The notes under the pieces: generated by a model
What the model was told of the DNA's origin: nothing
Seen by the model: only the letters and a program-made list of their open reading frames with translations
Databases searched by the model: none
Source of the DNA: Comamonadaceae bacterium UBA4962
GTDB lineage: Bacteria; Pseudomonadota; Gammaproteobacteria; Burkholderiales; Burkholderiaceae_C
Direction of reading: 5' to 3'
Length of the DNA stretch: 64,000 bases
NCBI GenBank assembly: GCA_002397315.1
Contig: DHAE01000025.1
Span: forward strand, 127,903 to 191,902
Made by a program: the position numbers and the translations under genes
In this document: piece by piece, positions 24,918 to 33,384 of the stretch
Position numbering within the stretch: the first letter of the stretch is position 1
How the letters are laid out: each line of letters begins with the position of its first letter

Positions 24918-26255
24918 TCATGCGAATCCGATGCGAAGGGCCATGGACGGGTGCGCGGTCGGGTAGTAGCGCAGGCCCTTGTCGACGTTGCCGCGCAACC
25001 GTGGCCGCACCCCGGCGCCGTGCAGGACCAGCGCCAGGGCGATGCCGAACTGCACCAGTTCCAGCCACACCAGGTGGTAGCCGATGCACACGTGGGGGCC
25101 GGTGCCGAACTGCAGCATGTCCACCGGCCGGATCGGGGCGTCGCGCTGGAGCCACCGCGACAGGCGGAATTCCTCCGGTGATTCGTGCAGCGCCGCCGAG
25201 GCCGAGAAATGCAGCAGCGGGATGCACAGGCGGGTGCCGGCCTCGATGCGCCGCCCGCCCAGATCCAGGTCCCGCGCCGTGCGGCGCGGCAGCAGCGTGG
25301 TCGCCGGGTGCATGCGCAGCGTCTCGCGGAACAGCGCTTCGGCCACCGGGCAGTGCGCCAGGTCCCCGGGGTGGCGCGGCACCGAGCCCACGCGCCGGGC
25401 CTCCTCGACCAGGGCGTCCCACAGCGCCGGCTGCCGCGCCAGTTCGATCACCATCCAGGCCATGGTCGAGGCGGTGGTGTCGTGCCCGGCCAGCAGCAGC
25501 AGCCGGATGTTGGCGACGAGCACGTCGTCGGCCATCGCCCCGCCGCTGGCATCGAAAGCCTCCACCATGTCATGGATCAGTCCGGTGCGCGCGGCTTGCG
25601 TGCGTGCGTCGTGGATGAACTGGCGCAACTGCGCGTCGATCCAGTCGCGCGCGGCGCGGCCCCGGCGCAGTGGCAGCCCCGGAAGATCGATCGGCGGCGC
25701 CACGATCAACTGAAACAGTTGCCGGTATTTGCGGTGCCATCGCGGCAGAGCCCGCGCGGGGATGCCCATCAGGCCGAAGATGAGCTGGAGCATCAGGTCG
25801 CCGGTCTCGCGCAGGATGGCCACCTCGCCGCGGTCGCACCAGGCCTGCACCCGTGCCTGGATGAGCGGTGCGAACAGCTCGCCGATGCCGGCCTGGTTCA
25901 GTCCCTTCGGCTGGAAGGCCGCCTTGATCGCGTCGCGCGCCTGCCGGTGCGCATCGGCGTCCTGCGCGACCAGCGTCCCGCCGAGCAGCTCGGGCGCGAT
26001 CTCCCCGATCAGGGCCGAGGACACGTCCTTGTGCCGCAGCAGGGCGAACGCCTCCGGATCCGCGCAGGTCAGCATCTGCCCGGCAGGGCCGAAGTCCATC
26101 CAGAAGTGGCTGCCCAGCGTCCGTTCGGCGCGCCGCAGCAGGCGCGGCAGGTCGCATGCGATCGCCGGAAGGTGTCCGACCAGGGGGTATGCGCCGGGCA
26201 GGACCGGCAGATCCTGGTGCGACCGGTGGCCGCGGCGCAGAGGGTTGAGCAGCAT
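24918..26255 (-). CDS. cyp117: Cytochrome P450 CYP117 (ent-kaurenoic acid 7beta-hydroxylase type)
   Basis: A 445-residue soluble bacterial P450. The oxygen-activating I-helix AGHDTT is at residues 256-261, ETLR (ExxR) at 311-314, and the haem loop FGTGPHVCIG at 383-392 with ligand C390. The start at ATG 26255 lies 5 bases after the SDR stop. In the characterised bacterial pathway the P450 at this operon position (CYP117) 7beta-hydroxylates ent-kaurenoic acid. Identity to a CYP117 is inferred from gene order, and the P450 fold itself is certain. Confidence 0.9.
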   Translation of the reverse strand: MLLNPLRRGHRSHQDLPVLPGAYPLVGHLPAIACDLPRLLRRAERTLGSHFWMDFGPAGQMLTCADPEAFALLRHKDVSSALIGEIAPELLGGTLVAQDADAHRQARDAIKAAFQPKGLNQAGIGELFAPLIQARVQAWCDRGEVAILRETGDLMLQLIFGLMGIPARALPRWHRKYRQLFQLIVAPPIDLPGLPLRRGRAARDWIDAQLRQFIHDARTQAARTGLIHDMVEAFDASGGAMADDVLVANIRLLLLAGHDTTASTMAWMVIELARQPALWDALVEEARRVGSVPRHPGDLAHCPVAEALFRETLRMHPATTLLPRRTARDLDLGGRRIEAGTRLCIPLLHFSASAALHESPEEFRLSRWLQRDAPIRPVDMLQFGTGPHVCIGYHLVWLELVQFGIALALVLHGAGVRPRLRGNVDKGLRYYPTAHPSMALRIGFA

Positions 26256-26260
26256 GGCGG

Positions 26261-27109
26261 TCAACGCGGCGCAGCGGCCAGGTTGGCGGGGCCGGCCGGG
26301 GCGGCGGGCCGGCCCGCACGGCTGTTGCCGCCGTCGGCATACGTGGGAACATGGGCCAGCATGCCGCCGTCGATGCACACGACCTGGCCCGTGATGAAGG
26401 CGGCCTCGTCCGAGAGCAGGAAGGACACCAGCGCAGCGACGTCTTCCGGGCGACCGGCGCGCGGCAGGAGCTGGTGCCGGCGCAGATGCTGCTGCATGGA
26501 TGCGTCCAGTTTGGCAACGAGGCGCTCCGTCATGATGAGCCCCGGCGCGACCGCATTGCAGCGGACCTGCGCATGTCCGTACTGCGTGGCGATCGAGGCT
26601 GACAGCATGTTCATCGCCGCCTTCGAGGCGGCATAGGCCGTCTGCGCGGTGTCGCCGCTCAGGCCCTGGCACGAGGACATGTTGACGATCGACCCACCGC
26701 CGCGGGCGGCCATCCGCGGAATGGCCTGCCGGCAGCATAGCAGCGTGCCGCGCAGGTTGGTCGCCATGGTCTGGTCCCAGACCGCCATGTCCAGATCGAG
26801 GGCTGCGCGGTCGCTCGGGGCCAGGTGCATGGCGCTTGCGTTGTTCACCAGCAGATCGACCCCGCCGAACCGCTGCTCCGCGGCCTCGAACAGCGCGGCC
26901 ACCGCCTGCGCATCGGCGATGTCCGTCGCCCGTGCCAGCGCCTGGCCCGCGCCGGCCGTGATCTGCGCGGCGCAGGCGTCGGCCGCCGGGCCGTCGATGT
27001 CGGCCGCCACCACGTGGCCGCCCTCGCGCGCGATGGCCAGCGCGCAGGCCTTGCCGATACCGGCGCCCGCGCCGGTCACCACGGCCACCTTGCCGTCAAA
27101 GCGTCCCAT
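26261..27109 (-). CDS. sdrGA: Short-chain dehydrogenase/reductase of the gibberellin operon
   Basis: A 282-residue classical SDR. The NAD(P)-binding motif TGAGAGIG is at residues 12-19, NNAS at 89-92, the catalytic Ser in NMSSC (143-147), and YAASK at 159-163 gives the catalytic Tyr and Lys. In the bacterial gibberellin pathway the SDR oxidises the GA12-aldehyde precursor or a related intermediate. The start overlaps the ferredoxin gene by 14 bases. The C-terminal 30 residues are Ala/Pro-rich and outside the usual fold. Confidence 0.92.
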   Translation of the reverse strand: MGRFDGKVAVVTGAGAGIGKACALAIAREGGHVVAADIDGPAADACAAQITAGAGQALARATDIADAQAVAALFEAAEQRFGGVDLLVNNASAMHLAPSDRAALDLDMAVWDQTMATNLRGTLLCCRQAIPRMAARGGGSIVNMSSCQGLSGDTAQTAYAASKAAMNMLSASIATQYGHAQVRCNAVAPGLIMTERLVAKLDASMQQHLRRHQLLPRAGRPEDVAALVSFLLSDEAAFITGQVVCIDGGMLAHVPTYADGGNSRAGRPAAPAGPANLAAAPR

Positions 27110-27386
27110 CGTGTTCTCCTGGATTGCAAGGGGCCGTCACGCTCTGCGCCCGTGCGGTCGAGGGTTCGGCGCCGCATTCGACGATCCGGATCGCGGCGAC
27201 CGGGCACTGGCTGGCCGCCAGCCGCACGGCCGCATGCAATGCCTCGGGAACCGGTGACAGGCACACTTCGGCGATGCCGTCCGGCTCGCGCTGCCGGAAC
27301 ACCTGCGGCAGGGTCAGCATGCATTGGCCGGTGGTGCCGCACAGCGCCTGGTCGACCACGGCGTGGATTTCGCGCATGCGCTCCAT
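27096..27386 (-). CDS. fdGA: [3Fe-4S]-type ferredoxin of the gibberellin operon
   Basis: A 96-residue ferredoxin. Cys16 and Cys22 (ALCGTTGQC, C-x5-C) and Cys61 in SQCPV give three ligands, as in [3Fe-4S] ferredoxins that serve bacterial P450s. It is placed between CYP114 and the SDR, as in other bacterial gibberellin operons, where it supports CYP114 and possibly the other P450s. The last 25 residues are an unrelated-looking tail. No ferredoxin reductase gene is in the operon, so a housekeeping reductase must serve. Confidence 0.9.
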   Translation of the reverse strand: MERMREIHAVVDQALCGTTGQCMLTLPQVFRQREPDGIAEVCLSPVPEALHAAVRLAASQCPVAAIRIVECGAEPSTARAQSVTAPCNPGEHDGTL

Positions 27387-27387
27387 G

Positions 27388-28680
27388 TCAGCCTCCCGGC
27401 GTCTGCCGCCGCACGGGCAGCGCGCGGAAGGTGCGCAGGAACGCGGACGGCTCGCGCACCGGCGGCCCGGCCAGTTCCAGCGCGGGAAAGCGCGCGTGGA
27501 GCCGCGCCAGGCCTTCGGCCACCTCCACGCGGGCCAGTTGCGCGCCCACGCAGAAGTGGATGCCGTGGCCGAAACTCAGCATGACCTGGCCGTCCGTGGA
27601 AAAGCCCGGGCTGGTGCCGAGGAACCGCGCGGGATCGAAGCGGTCGGGGTCGGGGAAGGCGTCAGGGTCGCGGTTGCCGGCCGCGATCAGCACGCGCACG
27701 TCCGCGTCCTTCGGGATCAGCACGCCGCCCAGTTCGATGTCGCGCTGGGCGATGCGCGGAATGGAGCTGAACATGGCGGGTGCCTGGTGGCGCAGCACTT
27801 CCTCGACGAAGGCCTTCACGCCTGCGGCATCGCCGCGCAACCAGTGCTGCTGTCCGGGGTGCGCCAGCATCGCGAGGACCCCATGGTCGATGGTGGCCGC
27901 CGTGGTGGCGAACCCGCCCAGCAGCATGCCCCAGAGCATGCTGATCAGCTCCGGGTCCGACAGCGTGTCGGCATCGCCGTCGTGCGCGCCGACCAGCAGC
28001 GACACGAGATCGTCCTGCGGCGCGGCACGCTTGCGCACGATCAGTTCCTCGAAGTAGGCCTGCGCACCGGCACTGGCGGCATCGGCCGCGGCGAGCTGGG
28101 CGTCGCTGGCGCGGGGGCTCAGACCCTCCAGGATGGTGCCGATGCCGGCGGCGATGCCGGCCATGTCGTCCCGCGGCATGCCGAACAGCCTCGCGAAGCC
28201 CAGCGTGGATACGGCCAGGGAGAAATCCCGGTGCAGGTCCACGGTCTCGCCGCGCTCCAGGGCGGGGGCCATGCCGTCCAGCCGCTCCTCGACGATGCGG
28301 ACGATGTCCGGACGCAGCGCATCGATCTGGCGCAGGGTGAAGTCGCGCGAGATCAGCCGGCGCAGGCGGGTGTGCGTGGGCGGCTCCTTCATCGCCAGGG
28401 TGGACTGCAGCAGCTGCAGCGACAGGCTGGTCGCCGCCCGGGGGTAGTAACGGGCCAGCTCGCCCGGCGCCGGGCCGCGGAACGCGTCGCCGGTGGCCTT
28501 GAGCACCCAGAAGATGTCCGCGTGGCGGCTCAGAAGGAAGAGGCCCGAGGCCGCGCGGTGCACCGGATCGTGCGTGCGCAGTTCGTGCATGAACGGATAC
28601 GGGTCGTGGAGGCACGCTGGCGATGCCAGCTCCGCGAACGCGTCGCGGCAGGGCATCCGGGCTTCTTCCTGTACGGTCAT
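27388..28680 (-). CDS. cyp114: Cytochrome P450 CYP114 (GA12-aldehyde ring-contraction type)
   Basis: A 430-residue soluble P450. The I-helix is GGFATT (255-260), without the usual acidic residue; EEVLR is at 293-297, and the haem loop FGHGIHFCVG at 370-379 has ligand C377. In characterised systems CYP114 with its ferredoxin performs the B-ring contraction to GA12-aldehyde. A 99-base gap separates it from CYP112 upstream, the longest gap in the operon, and 1 base separates it from the ferredoxin gene. Confidence 0.9.
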   Translation of the reverse strand: MTVQEEARMPCRDAFAELASPACLHDPYPFMHELRTHDPVHRAASGLFLLSRHADIFWVLKATGDAFRGPAPGELARYYPRAATSLSLQLLQSTLAMKEPPTHTRLRRLISRDFTLRQIDALRPDIVRIVEERLDGMAPALERGETVDLHRDFSLAVSTLGFARLFGMPRDDMAGIAAGIGTILEGLSPRASDAQLAAADAASAGAQAYFEELIVRKRAAPQDDLVSLLVGAHDGDADTLSDPELISMLWGMLLGGFATTAATIDHGVLAMLAHPGQQHWLRGDAAGVKAFVEEVLRHQAPAMFSSIPRIAQRDIELGGVLIPKDADVRVLIAAGNRDPDAFPDPDRFDPARFLGTSPGFSTDGQVMLSFGHGIHFCVGAQLARVEVAEGLARLHARFPALELAGPPVREPSAFLRTFRALPVRRQTPGG

Positions 28681-28779
28681 CTGGTGGCCTTTCGTCGTGA
28701 ACTGCTGGCGGATGTTTCCGGTCTGTGGGGAACGCCTGTGGCGTGCGGAGGCGGATGCGGGCCGCCGGCGGCGTACCCT

Positions 28780-29982
28780 CTACCAGCGCACGGGGAACTC
28801 CTCGAAACCGCCGGTGATGATTTCCTTGCGCAACCTGAGTGCGTCCGGCGCCACGGCCAATTGCAGCGAGGGGAAGCGCTGGAAGACCGAGCCGAACACC
28901 GCCCGGAGTTCCAGCCGGGCCAGCGCCACGCCGATGCAGTAATGCGGTCCGTAGGAGAAGGCGAGGTGGGGCTTGCCTTCGCGGCCGATGTCGAAGGCCT
29001 GGGGGTCGCTGAAATGGCGCGGGTCGAACGATGTCGCCGGCAGGCCGACGAGCACCTTGCTTTCTGCCGGGATGTGCACGCCCGCAATCGTCACGTCCGT
29101 GCGCGGATAGCGCATGATGCCGTCCCAGCCGGCGCCCGGCGGGTACATCCGCAGGATCTCCTCCACCGCCTTGTCGACCAGCGACGGGTCCCCCGCCAGC
29201 CGCTCGCGCTGCAGTGGATGGCGGAAGAAGGCGAGCAGGCCGAACTCGATCTGCGCGACGGTGCTTTCGTGTCCCGCCACCAGCATGCCGGCCGCCAGGC
29301 CGATCGCCTCTTCCTCGGTCGCGCGGCCCTGGTCGACCGCCGCGAGCAGGTCCGTCAGCAGGTCGTCGCCCGGCCCCTCGCGCTTGGCCCGCATCTTGTC
29401 GCGGATGTAGGCGCGCAACGCCTCCCAGGCGCGGCGCGAGTCGCTGCGCGGGCCGCTTTCGTGCTGGTGCGTCATCACCTCGTCGGACAGCCCGGCGAAG
29501 AAGCTGTGGTCTTCGTAGGGCACGCCCATCAGGGCGCTGATCACCATGGCCGGCAGCGGGAAGGACAGGTGGTGCCGCAGGTCGGCCGGCTGGGGCTGTG
29601 CCGCGAGCGTGTCGAACAGCCGCGCGGTGATCGCCTCCACCTGCTCGGCGAGCAGTTCCACCCGGCGGTTGCTGAAGGCGGGCGCCACGATCGCGCGCAG
29701 CCGGGAATGCTCGGCGCCCTCGTGCGACACGAGCCAGCCCGGCGAGCCGAGGATCACCGAGTCCGGGGTGAAGGCCGGCGGCGGCATGCCTGCGGGCCGG
29801 AAGGCGGCGTTCGTCAGCACCGCCTTCGCCTCGTCGTACCCCGTCACCCACCAACCCTCGTGGCCGGACGGAAACCGGACGCGGTGGATCGGGCCCCTGG
29901 CCTGTATCTCCAGCATGTCGGGCGAGGGTTCGATGTGATGGGCGCGCCACATCGGCAGCGTCGGCAGCGAAGGTTCGGACAT
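28780..29982 (-). CDS. cyp112: Cytochrome P450 CYP112 (GA20-oxidase type)
   Basis: A 400-residue soluble P450. The I-helix AGHEST (236-241) has Glu in place of the usual Asp, EEILR is at 274-278, and the haem loop FSYGPHYCIG at 342-351 has ligand C349. In characterised bacterial gibberellin pathways CYP112 removes C-20 to convert GA12 to GA9. It starts 4 bases after the CYP115 stop. Naming follows gene order and length. Confidence 0.9.
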   Translation of the reverse strand: MSEPSLPTLPMWRAHHIEPSPDMLEIQARGPIHRVRFPSGHEGWWVTGYDEAKAVLTNAAFRPAGMPPPAFTPDSVILGSPGWLVSHEGAEHSRLRAIVAPAFSNRRVELLAEQVEAITARLFDTLAAQPQPADLRHHLSFPLPAMVISALMGVPYEDHSFFAGLSDEVMTHQHESGPRSDSRRAWEALRAYIRDKMRAKREGPGDDLLTDLLAAVDQGRATEEEAIGLAAGMLVAGHESTVAQIEFGLLAFFRHPLQRERLAGDPSLVDKAVEEILRMYPPGAGWDGIMRYPRTDVTIAGVHIPAESKVLVGLPATSFDPRHFSDPQAFDIGREGKPHLAFSYGPHYCIGVALARLELRAVFGSVFQRFPSLQLAVAPDALRLRKEIITGGFEEFPVRW

Positions 29983-29986
29983 GGTT

Positions 29987-31228
29987 TCATTTCCCGTGGG
30001 AGGAGGGACGAAAGGTGACCGGCAGGTGCTGGGGGCAGCGGATCACGTAGGAGGGCATGTAGGCGATGTCTTCTTCCGGGACGGCGAGCGCCAGGTCGTC
30101 CAGCGCCGAAAACAGCGCGGGGAAGGCGCAGTGCAGCTCCAGGCGCGCCAGTGCGGCCCCCAGGCAGAAATGCGGGCCGTGGCCGAACGACAGGTGCGGG
30201 TTGTGTTGGCGGGTGATGTCGAACCCATGGGCGCCGGGGCCGAAGACCTGCTCGTCCCGGTTCGCCGCATGGAACGCCATCAGCACGGCGTCCCCGCGGC
30301 GGACCGGGCAGCCGCCGAAGTCCATGTCGCGCGTGGCATAGCGGAACGGCAGGTGGCTCACGCTGCTGCCCCATCGCAGGATCTCCTCGATGGCCTGCGG
30401 CCATGGCACCTGCCCGCTGCGCAGCAGCTCCAGCTGCCGCGGGTGCGCCAGCAGTGCCAGCACGCCGTTGCCGATGACGCCGGCGGTGGTGACGAACCCC
30501 GCGGAGAGCACCATGAACAGCATGTCGACGAGCTCGGTGTCGGACACCAGTTCGCCGCGGTCGCGGCCCGCGATCAGGGCGGACGCCAGGTCGCCGCCGG
30601 GCTGGCGCCGCTTGCGTGCGATCAGCCGGTGGAAGAATTCCGGGATGCGCTGCCGCGTCTGCCGCACTTCCTCGGCCGGCGCGGAGGTGCAGGCGAGGCT
30701 GTGGGTGAGTGCGACGATCTCCTCGCGCTCCTCGTCCGGCAGGCCGAACAGTTCGGCGATCACGTTGGTGGGCAGCGGAATGGCGAATGCGTCCATCAGG
30801 TCGGCACGGCCGCCGCCCTGCACGATGTTCGCCAGCAGCCGGTCGACGCACTGCCCGATGCGCGGCTTCAGCAGGGCGATGCGACCGGGCAGGAAGCTCC
30901 GGGACAGCAGGCCCCGCAGGCGCCGGTGGTCGGGGCCATGTGCCGTGACCATGTTGTCCAGCCTGCACATCCCGACCAGCGGATGGTCCTCGGGGATCTC
31001 GCCGTCCTGCAGCGCCCGCCATTGCCGCCAGTCCCGGTTGAAGCGCGGATCGGCCAGCAGCTCCCGGAGCGTCCTGTGGTGGCCGGCCGCCCAGGCGGAC
31101 ACGCCACCGGGCAGCGACACCGGCGCCATGCCCGGCTGCTGCAGGATCGCCGCGGACAGCGCATCCAGCTCCCGGGGGGCGGCGGGAACCCCGATCACGC
31201 CATGGGGGGCGGTCGATCCGGAGGTCAT
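29987..31228 (-). CDS. cyp115: Cytochrome P450 CYP115 (GA3-oxidase type), first gene of the operon
   Basis: A 413-residue soluble P450. The I-helix is AGFVTT (243-248), EEILR lies at 281-285, and the haem loop FGHGPHFCLG at 348-357 has ligand C355. ATG 31228 is preferred because the frame upstream encodes an Arg/Pro/His-rich segment unlike a P450; only a weak ribosome site precedes it. In characterised operons CYP115 at this position 3beta-hydroxylates GA9 to bioactive GA4, and it is the gene most often lost or broken in rhizobia. Here it looks intact. Confidence 0.85.
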   Translation of the reverse strand: MTSGSTAPHGVIGVPAAPRELDALSAAILQQPGMAPVSLPGGVSAWAAGHHRTLRELLADPRFNRDWRQWRALQDGEIPEDHPLVGMCRLDNMVTAHGPDHRRLRGLLSRSFLPGRIALLKPRIGQCVDRLLANIVQGGGRADLMDAFAIPLPTNVIAELFGLPDEEREEIVALTHSLACTSAPAEEVRQTRQRIPEFFHRLIARKRRQPGGDLASALIAGRDRGELVSDTELVDMLFMVLSAGFVTTAGVIGNGVLALLAHPRQLELLRSGQVPWPQAIEEILRWGSSVSHLPFRYATRDMDFGGCPVRRGDAVLMAFHAANRDEQVFGPGAHGFDITRQHNPHLSFGHGPHFCLGAALARLELHCAFPALFSALDDLALAVPEEDIAYMPSYVIRCPQHLPVTFRPSSHGK

Positions 31229-31530
31229 GGGCGCGTTCCCCGGTGGCAGGGGCCGCCAGCCCGTGCCTGCATGCTGGGGCGAGGGCCGGTGCGCGCACCG
31301 GGCGGGGGCTGCAGCGGCGGGACGGGCAGGACGCGAATGGCGGTGGCGAAGGAACAGCTCGGCATTGCCGTTCCAGTCTATGGACCGGAGCGCGTGGAAG
31401 CCATTCGGTCCCGCTTCTGGCTTGCATGCCTGCCCGTTATGCATGCATGCTTGCGCTTGCCATGCACCTACGGTAGAGCTGCCGGCCCGCGCTGCCGGCG
31501 GGGGCCGGCCCGGGCCGGCCGGTCAGCGCC
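31229..31530. other. 302-base region upstream of the gibberellin operon
   Basis: The region contains no credible gene and must hold the operon promoter. Repeated GCATGC units lie at 31,441-31,450 (GCATGCATGC). CATAAC on the minus strand (31,441-31,436) could serve as a -10, but no matching -35 was found. No PIP box of correct spacing occurs. Confidence 0.4.
31503..31520. repeat. Perfect 18-base GC palindrome
   Basis: GGCCGGCCCGGGCCGGCC is its own reverse complement. It lies 10 bases beyond the 3' end of the FAH-family gene and about 275 bases upstream of CYP115. With no T-run it is not a classical terminator. Confidence 0.6.
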
Positions 31531-32316
31531 TCACACCACCTTCAGCGCCAGATCCGGCAACCCGTCGATGTGCGCCACCATCACGTCCCCCTTCACCACC
31601 GCGCCCACGTTCTCGGGCGTGCCGCTGTAGATCAGGTCGCCGGCCTTCAGCTCGAAGGCTTCGGAGAGCTTGGCGATCTGCTCGGCCACGCTCCAGATCA
31701 TCTGGTCGAGGTCGGCCTTCTGCTTCACCGTGCCGTTCACCGCCAGGGTGATCGCGCCCCGCGGGAAGTGGCCCGTGCGCGCCACGCGGTGGATCGGGCC
31801 GATGGGGGCGGAGAGGTCGAAGCTCTTGCCGATCTCCCAGGGCTTCTTCTGGTCCTTCATTTCGCCCTGGAGGTCGCGGCGCGTCATGTCCAGGCCCACG
31901 GCGTAGCCGAACACGTGCTGCAGCGCCTGGTCGACTGGGATGTTGCGCCCGCCGCTGTGCAGGGCCGCCACCAGCTCCACTTCGTAGTGGTAGTTGCGCG
32001 TCAGCGCGGGGTAGGGGTGGTCCACGGTCTGGCCGGGCGGCACGAACTGGATCGCGTCGTTCGGCTTCTGGAAGAAGAACGGCGGCTCGCGCGTCGGATC
32101 GGAGCCCATCTCGCGGGCGTGGGCCGCGTAGTTGCGGCCGATGCAGTAGATGCGGTGCACGGGAAAGACCTCGCCGCTGCCGGCGATCGACACGGCGGGC
32201 ACGGGCAGGGTGAAGGGCGAGGGGGCGGCGGGCGTGGCGGCGACGCTGGCGCAGCCGGCGGCCAGGGCGCCGCCGAGGGTGGCGGTGGTGTTCATGAGGA
32301 TGTCTCTGCGTTGCAT
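31531..32316 (-). CDS. FAH-family hydrolase with N-terminal export signal
   Basis: A 261-residue fumarylacetoacetate-hydrolase-fold protein. The catalytic metal-binding region includes IGRNYAAHA (about 59-67), YEVELVAAL (about 110-118) and SGTPENVGA (about 232-240). The N-terminus is unusual for this cytoplasmic family: RR at residues 3-4, a hydrophobic Ala/Gly stretch and LAAGC at about 18-22, resembling a Tat signal or lipobox. Family members cleave fumarylpyruvate or similar beta-diketo acids. The divergent-acting regulator is probably the AraC gene 96 bases upstream in the same direction. Confidence 0.85.
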   Translation of the reverse strand: MQRRDILMNTTATLGGALAAGCASVAATPAAPSPFTLPVPAVSIAGSGEVFPVHRIYCIGRNYAAHAREMGSDPTREPPFFFQKPNDAIQFVPPGQTVDHPYPALTRNYHYEVELVAALHSGGRNIPVDQALQHVFGYAVGLDMTRRDLQGEMKDQKKPWEIGKSFDLSAPIGPIHRVARTGHFPRGAITLAVNGTVKQKADLDQMIWSVAEQIAKLSEAFELKAGDLIYSGTPENVGAVVKGDVMVAHIDGLPDLALKVV

Positions 32317-32412
32317 GGGGATGTCTCCTGTGTCCTGGAAGGAATGGCGGGCGGCCTCTCGCGGGCCGGTCCTGCCACTCTAGGCGCGCCGCCGCGCCCC
32401 CATGCGGACGAT

Positions 32413-33384
32413 TCAACGCAAGACTTGGACGCGATCGGAGGAAGAAGCGCCTGCCCCGCCCTGCAGTTCGCGCAGCCGCTCCGTGCGCCAGTCGCGCGGG
32501 CTCAGTCCGTGCCACTGGCGGAAGCGCCGCGCGAAGTAGGCCTCGTCCGCGAAGCCGCAGCGCCGCGCGATCTCGCCGATGCGCTCGCCGGTGGCCAGCA
32601 GCAGCTCCTGCGCCAGGGCCAGCCGGCGCTCGGTCAGCAGCTCGGTGAAGGTGCGGCCGGTTTCCTTCTTGATGAGGTGGGCGAGGTAGTTGGGCGAGAG
32701 GCAGGCCGCCTCGGCCGCGCTCGCGAGCGTGGGCTCGCCCGCCAGCTCGCCGCGCAGGTAGCGCAGCACCCGCGCCAGCGCCGCGCGCCGGCTGCCGCGC
32801 TGCGCCTGCGTGGCTGCCAGTGCGCGCAGTTCGCCCTCCCAGCGCTGGCAGGTGCGCGCCAGCAGCTCCAGCAGGCCACCGCGGATGCGCGCCGCCGAGG
32901 CCAGCCGCCGCGCCGTGTTCTCGTGCTGCAGCATCTCCAGCAGCGCCAGCACGGTCTGCCATTCCTCGCCGTCGAAGGTGAAGTCCAGGTGCTCCTGGAA
33001 CTGGAAGGGCGCCAGCTCGGGCGCGAGCGCCAGGGGTACGTCCTCCAGGTCGAGCGGGTCCACCTGCAGGTCGGGCCAGAGGAAGCGCTGGCTGAAGTTC
33101 ACCACCAGCCAGCGCGTGCCGGGCGGATGCGGCACCAGGTGCATGCGGTGCGGCAGCACGAAGCTCAGGGTGCCCGGCGTGAAGGGGCGCACGGTGCCGC
33201 CCACGTGGTGCTGCGTGGCGCCCGCGAGGTGGACCTGTATCTGGAAATACTCGTGCTTGTGCGGCTGCGTGAGCGGTGCGCGGCCGCTCTGGTCGCGGAT
33301 GTCGAAGTCCAGGTGGCGCGAGCGCTCCACCATCGCGTACGTGCGCACGGCCGCGGGGGCACCGCGTGGTGCAAGGCCGTTCAT
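32413..33384 (-). CDS. AraC-family transcriptional regulator
   Basis: A 323-residue regulator with an N-terminal cupin-like sensor domain (about 25-180; HKHEYFQIQVHLAG near 43-56) and a C-terminal AraC double helix-turn-helix (about 215-310), with YLAHLIKKETGRTF and EAYFARRFRQWHG in the two HTH units. Its ATG overlaps the stop of the HD-GYP gene (ATGA), indicating co-translation. It probably controls the FAH-family gene downstream; the ligand is unknown. Confidence 0.88.
   Translation of the reverse strand: MNGLAPRGAPAAVRTYAMVERSRHLDFDIRDQSGRAPLTQPHKHEYFQIQVHLAGATQHHVGGTVRPFTPGTLSFVLPHRMHLVPHPPGTRWLVVNFSQRFLWPDLQVDPLDLEDVPLALAPELAPFQFQEHLDFTFDGEEWQTVLALLEMLQHENTARRLASAARIRGGLLELLARTCQRWEGELRALAATQAQRGSRRAALARVLRYLRGELAGEPTLASAAEAACLSPNYLAHLIKKETGRTFTELLTERRLALAQELLLATGERIGEIARRCGFADEAYFARRFRQWHGLSPRDWRTERLRELQGGAGASSSDRVQVLR

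Noticed and set aside
31333..31350. Two GCGAA units upstream of CYP115 suggesting a PIP box
   Set aside because: They are 13 bases apart start to start instead of 20, and no -10 element fits.
31503..31520. GC palindrome as a Rho-independent terminator
   Set aside because: No T-run follows on either strand, so it is listed only as a repeat.
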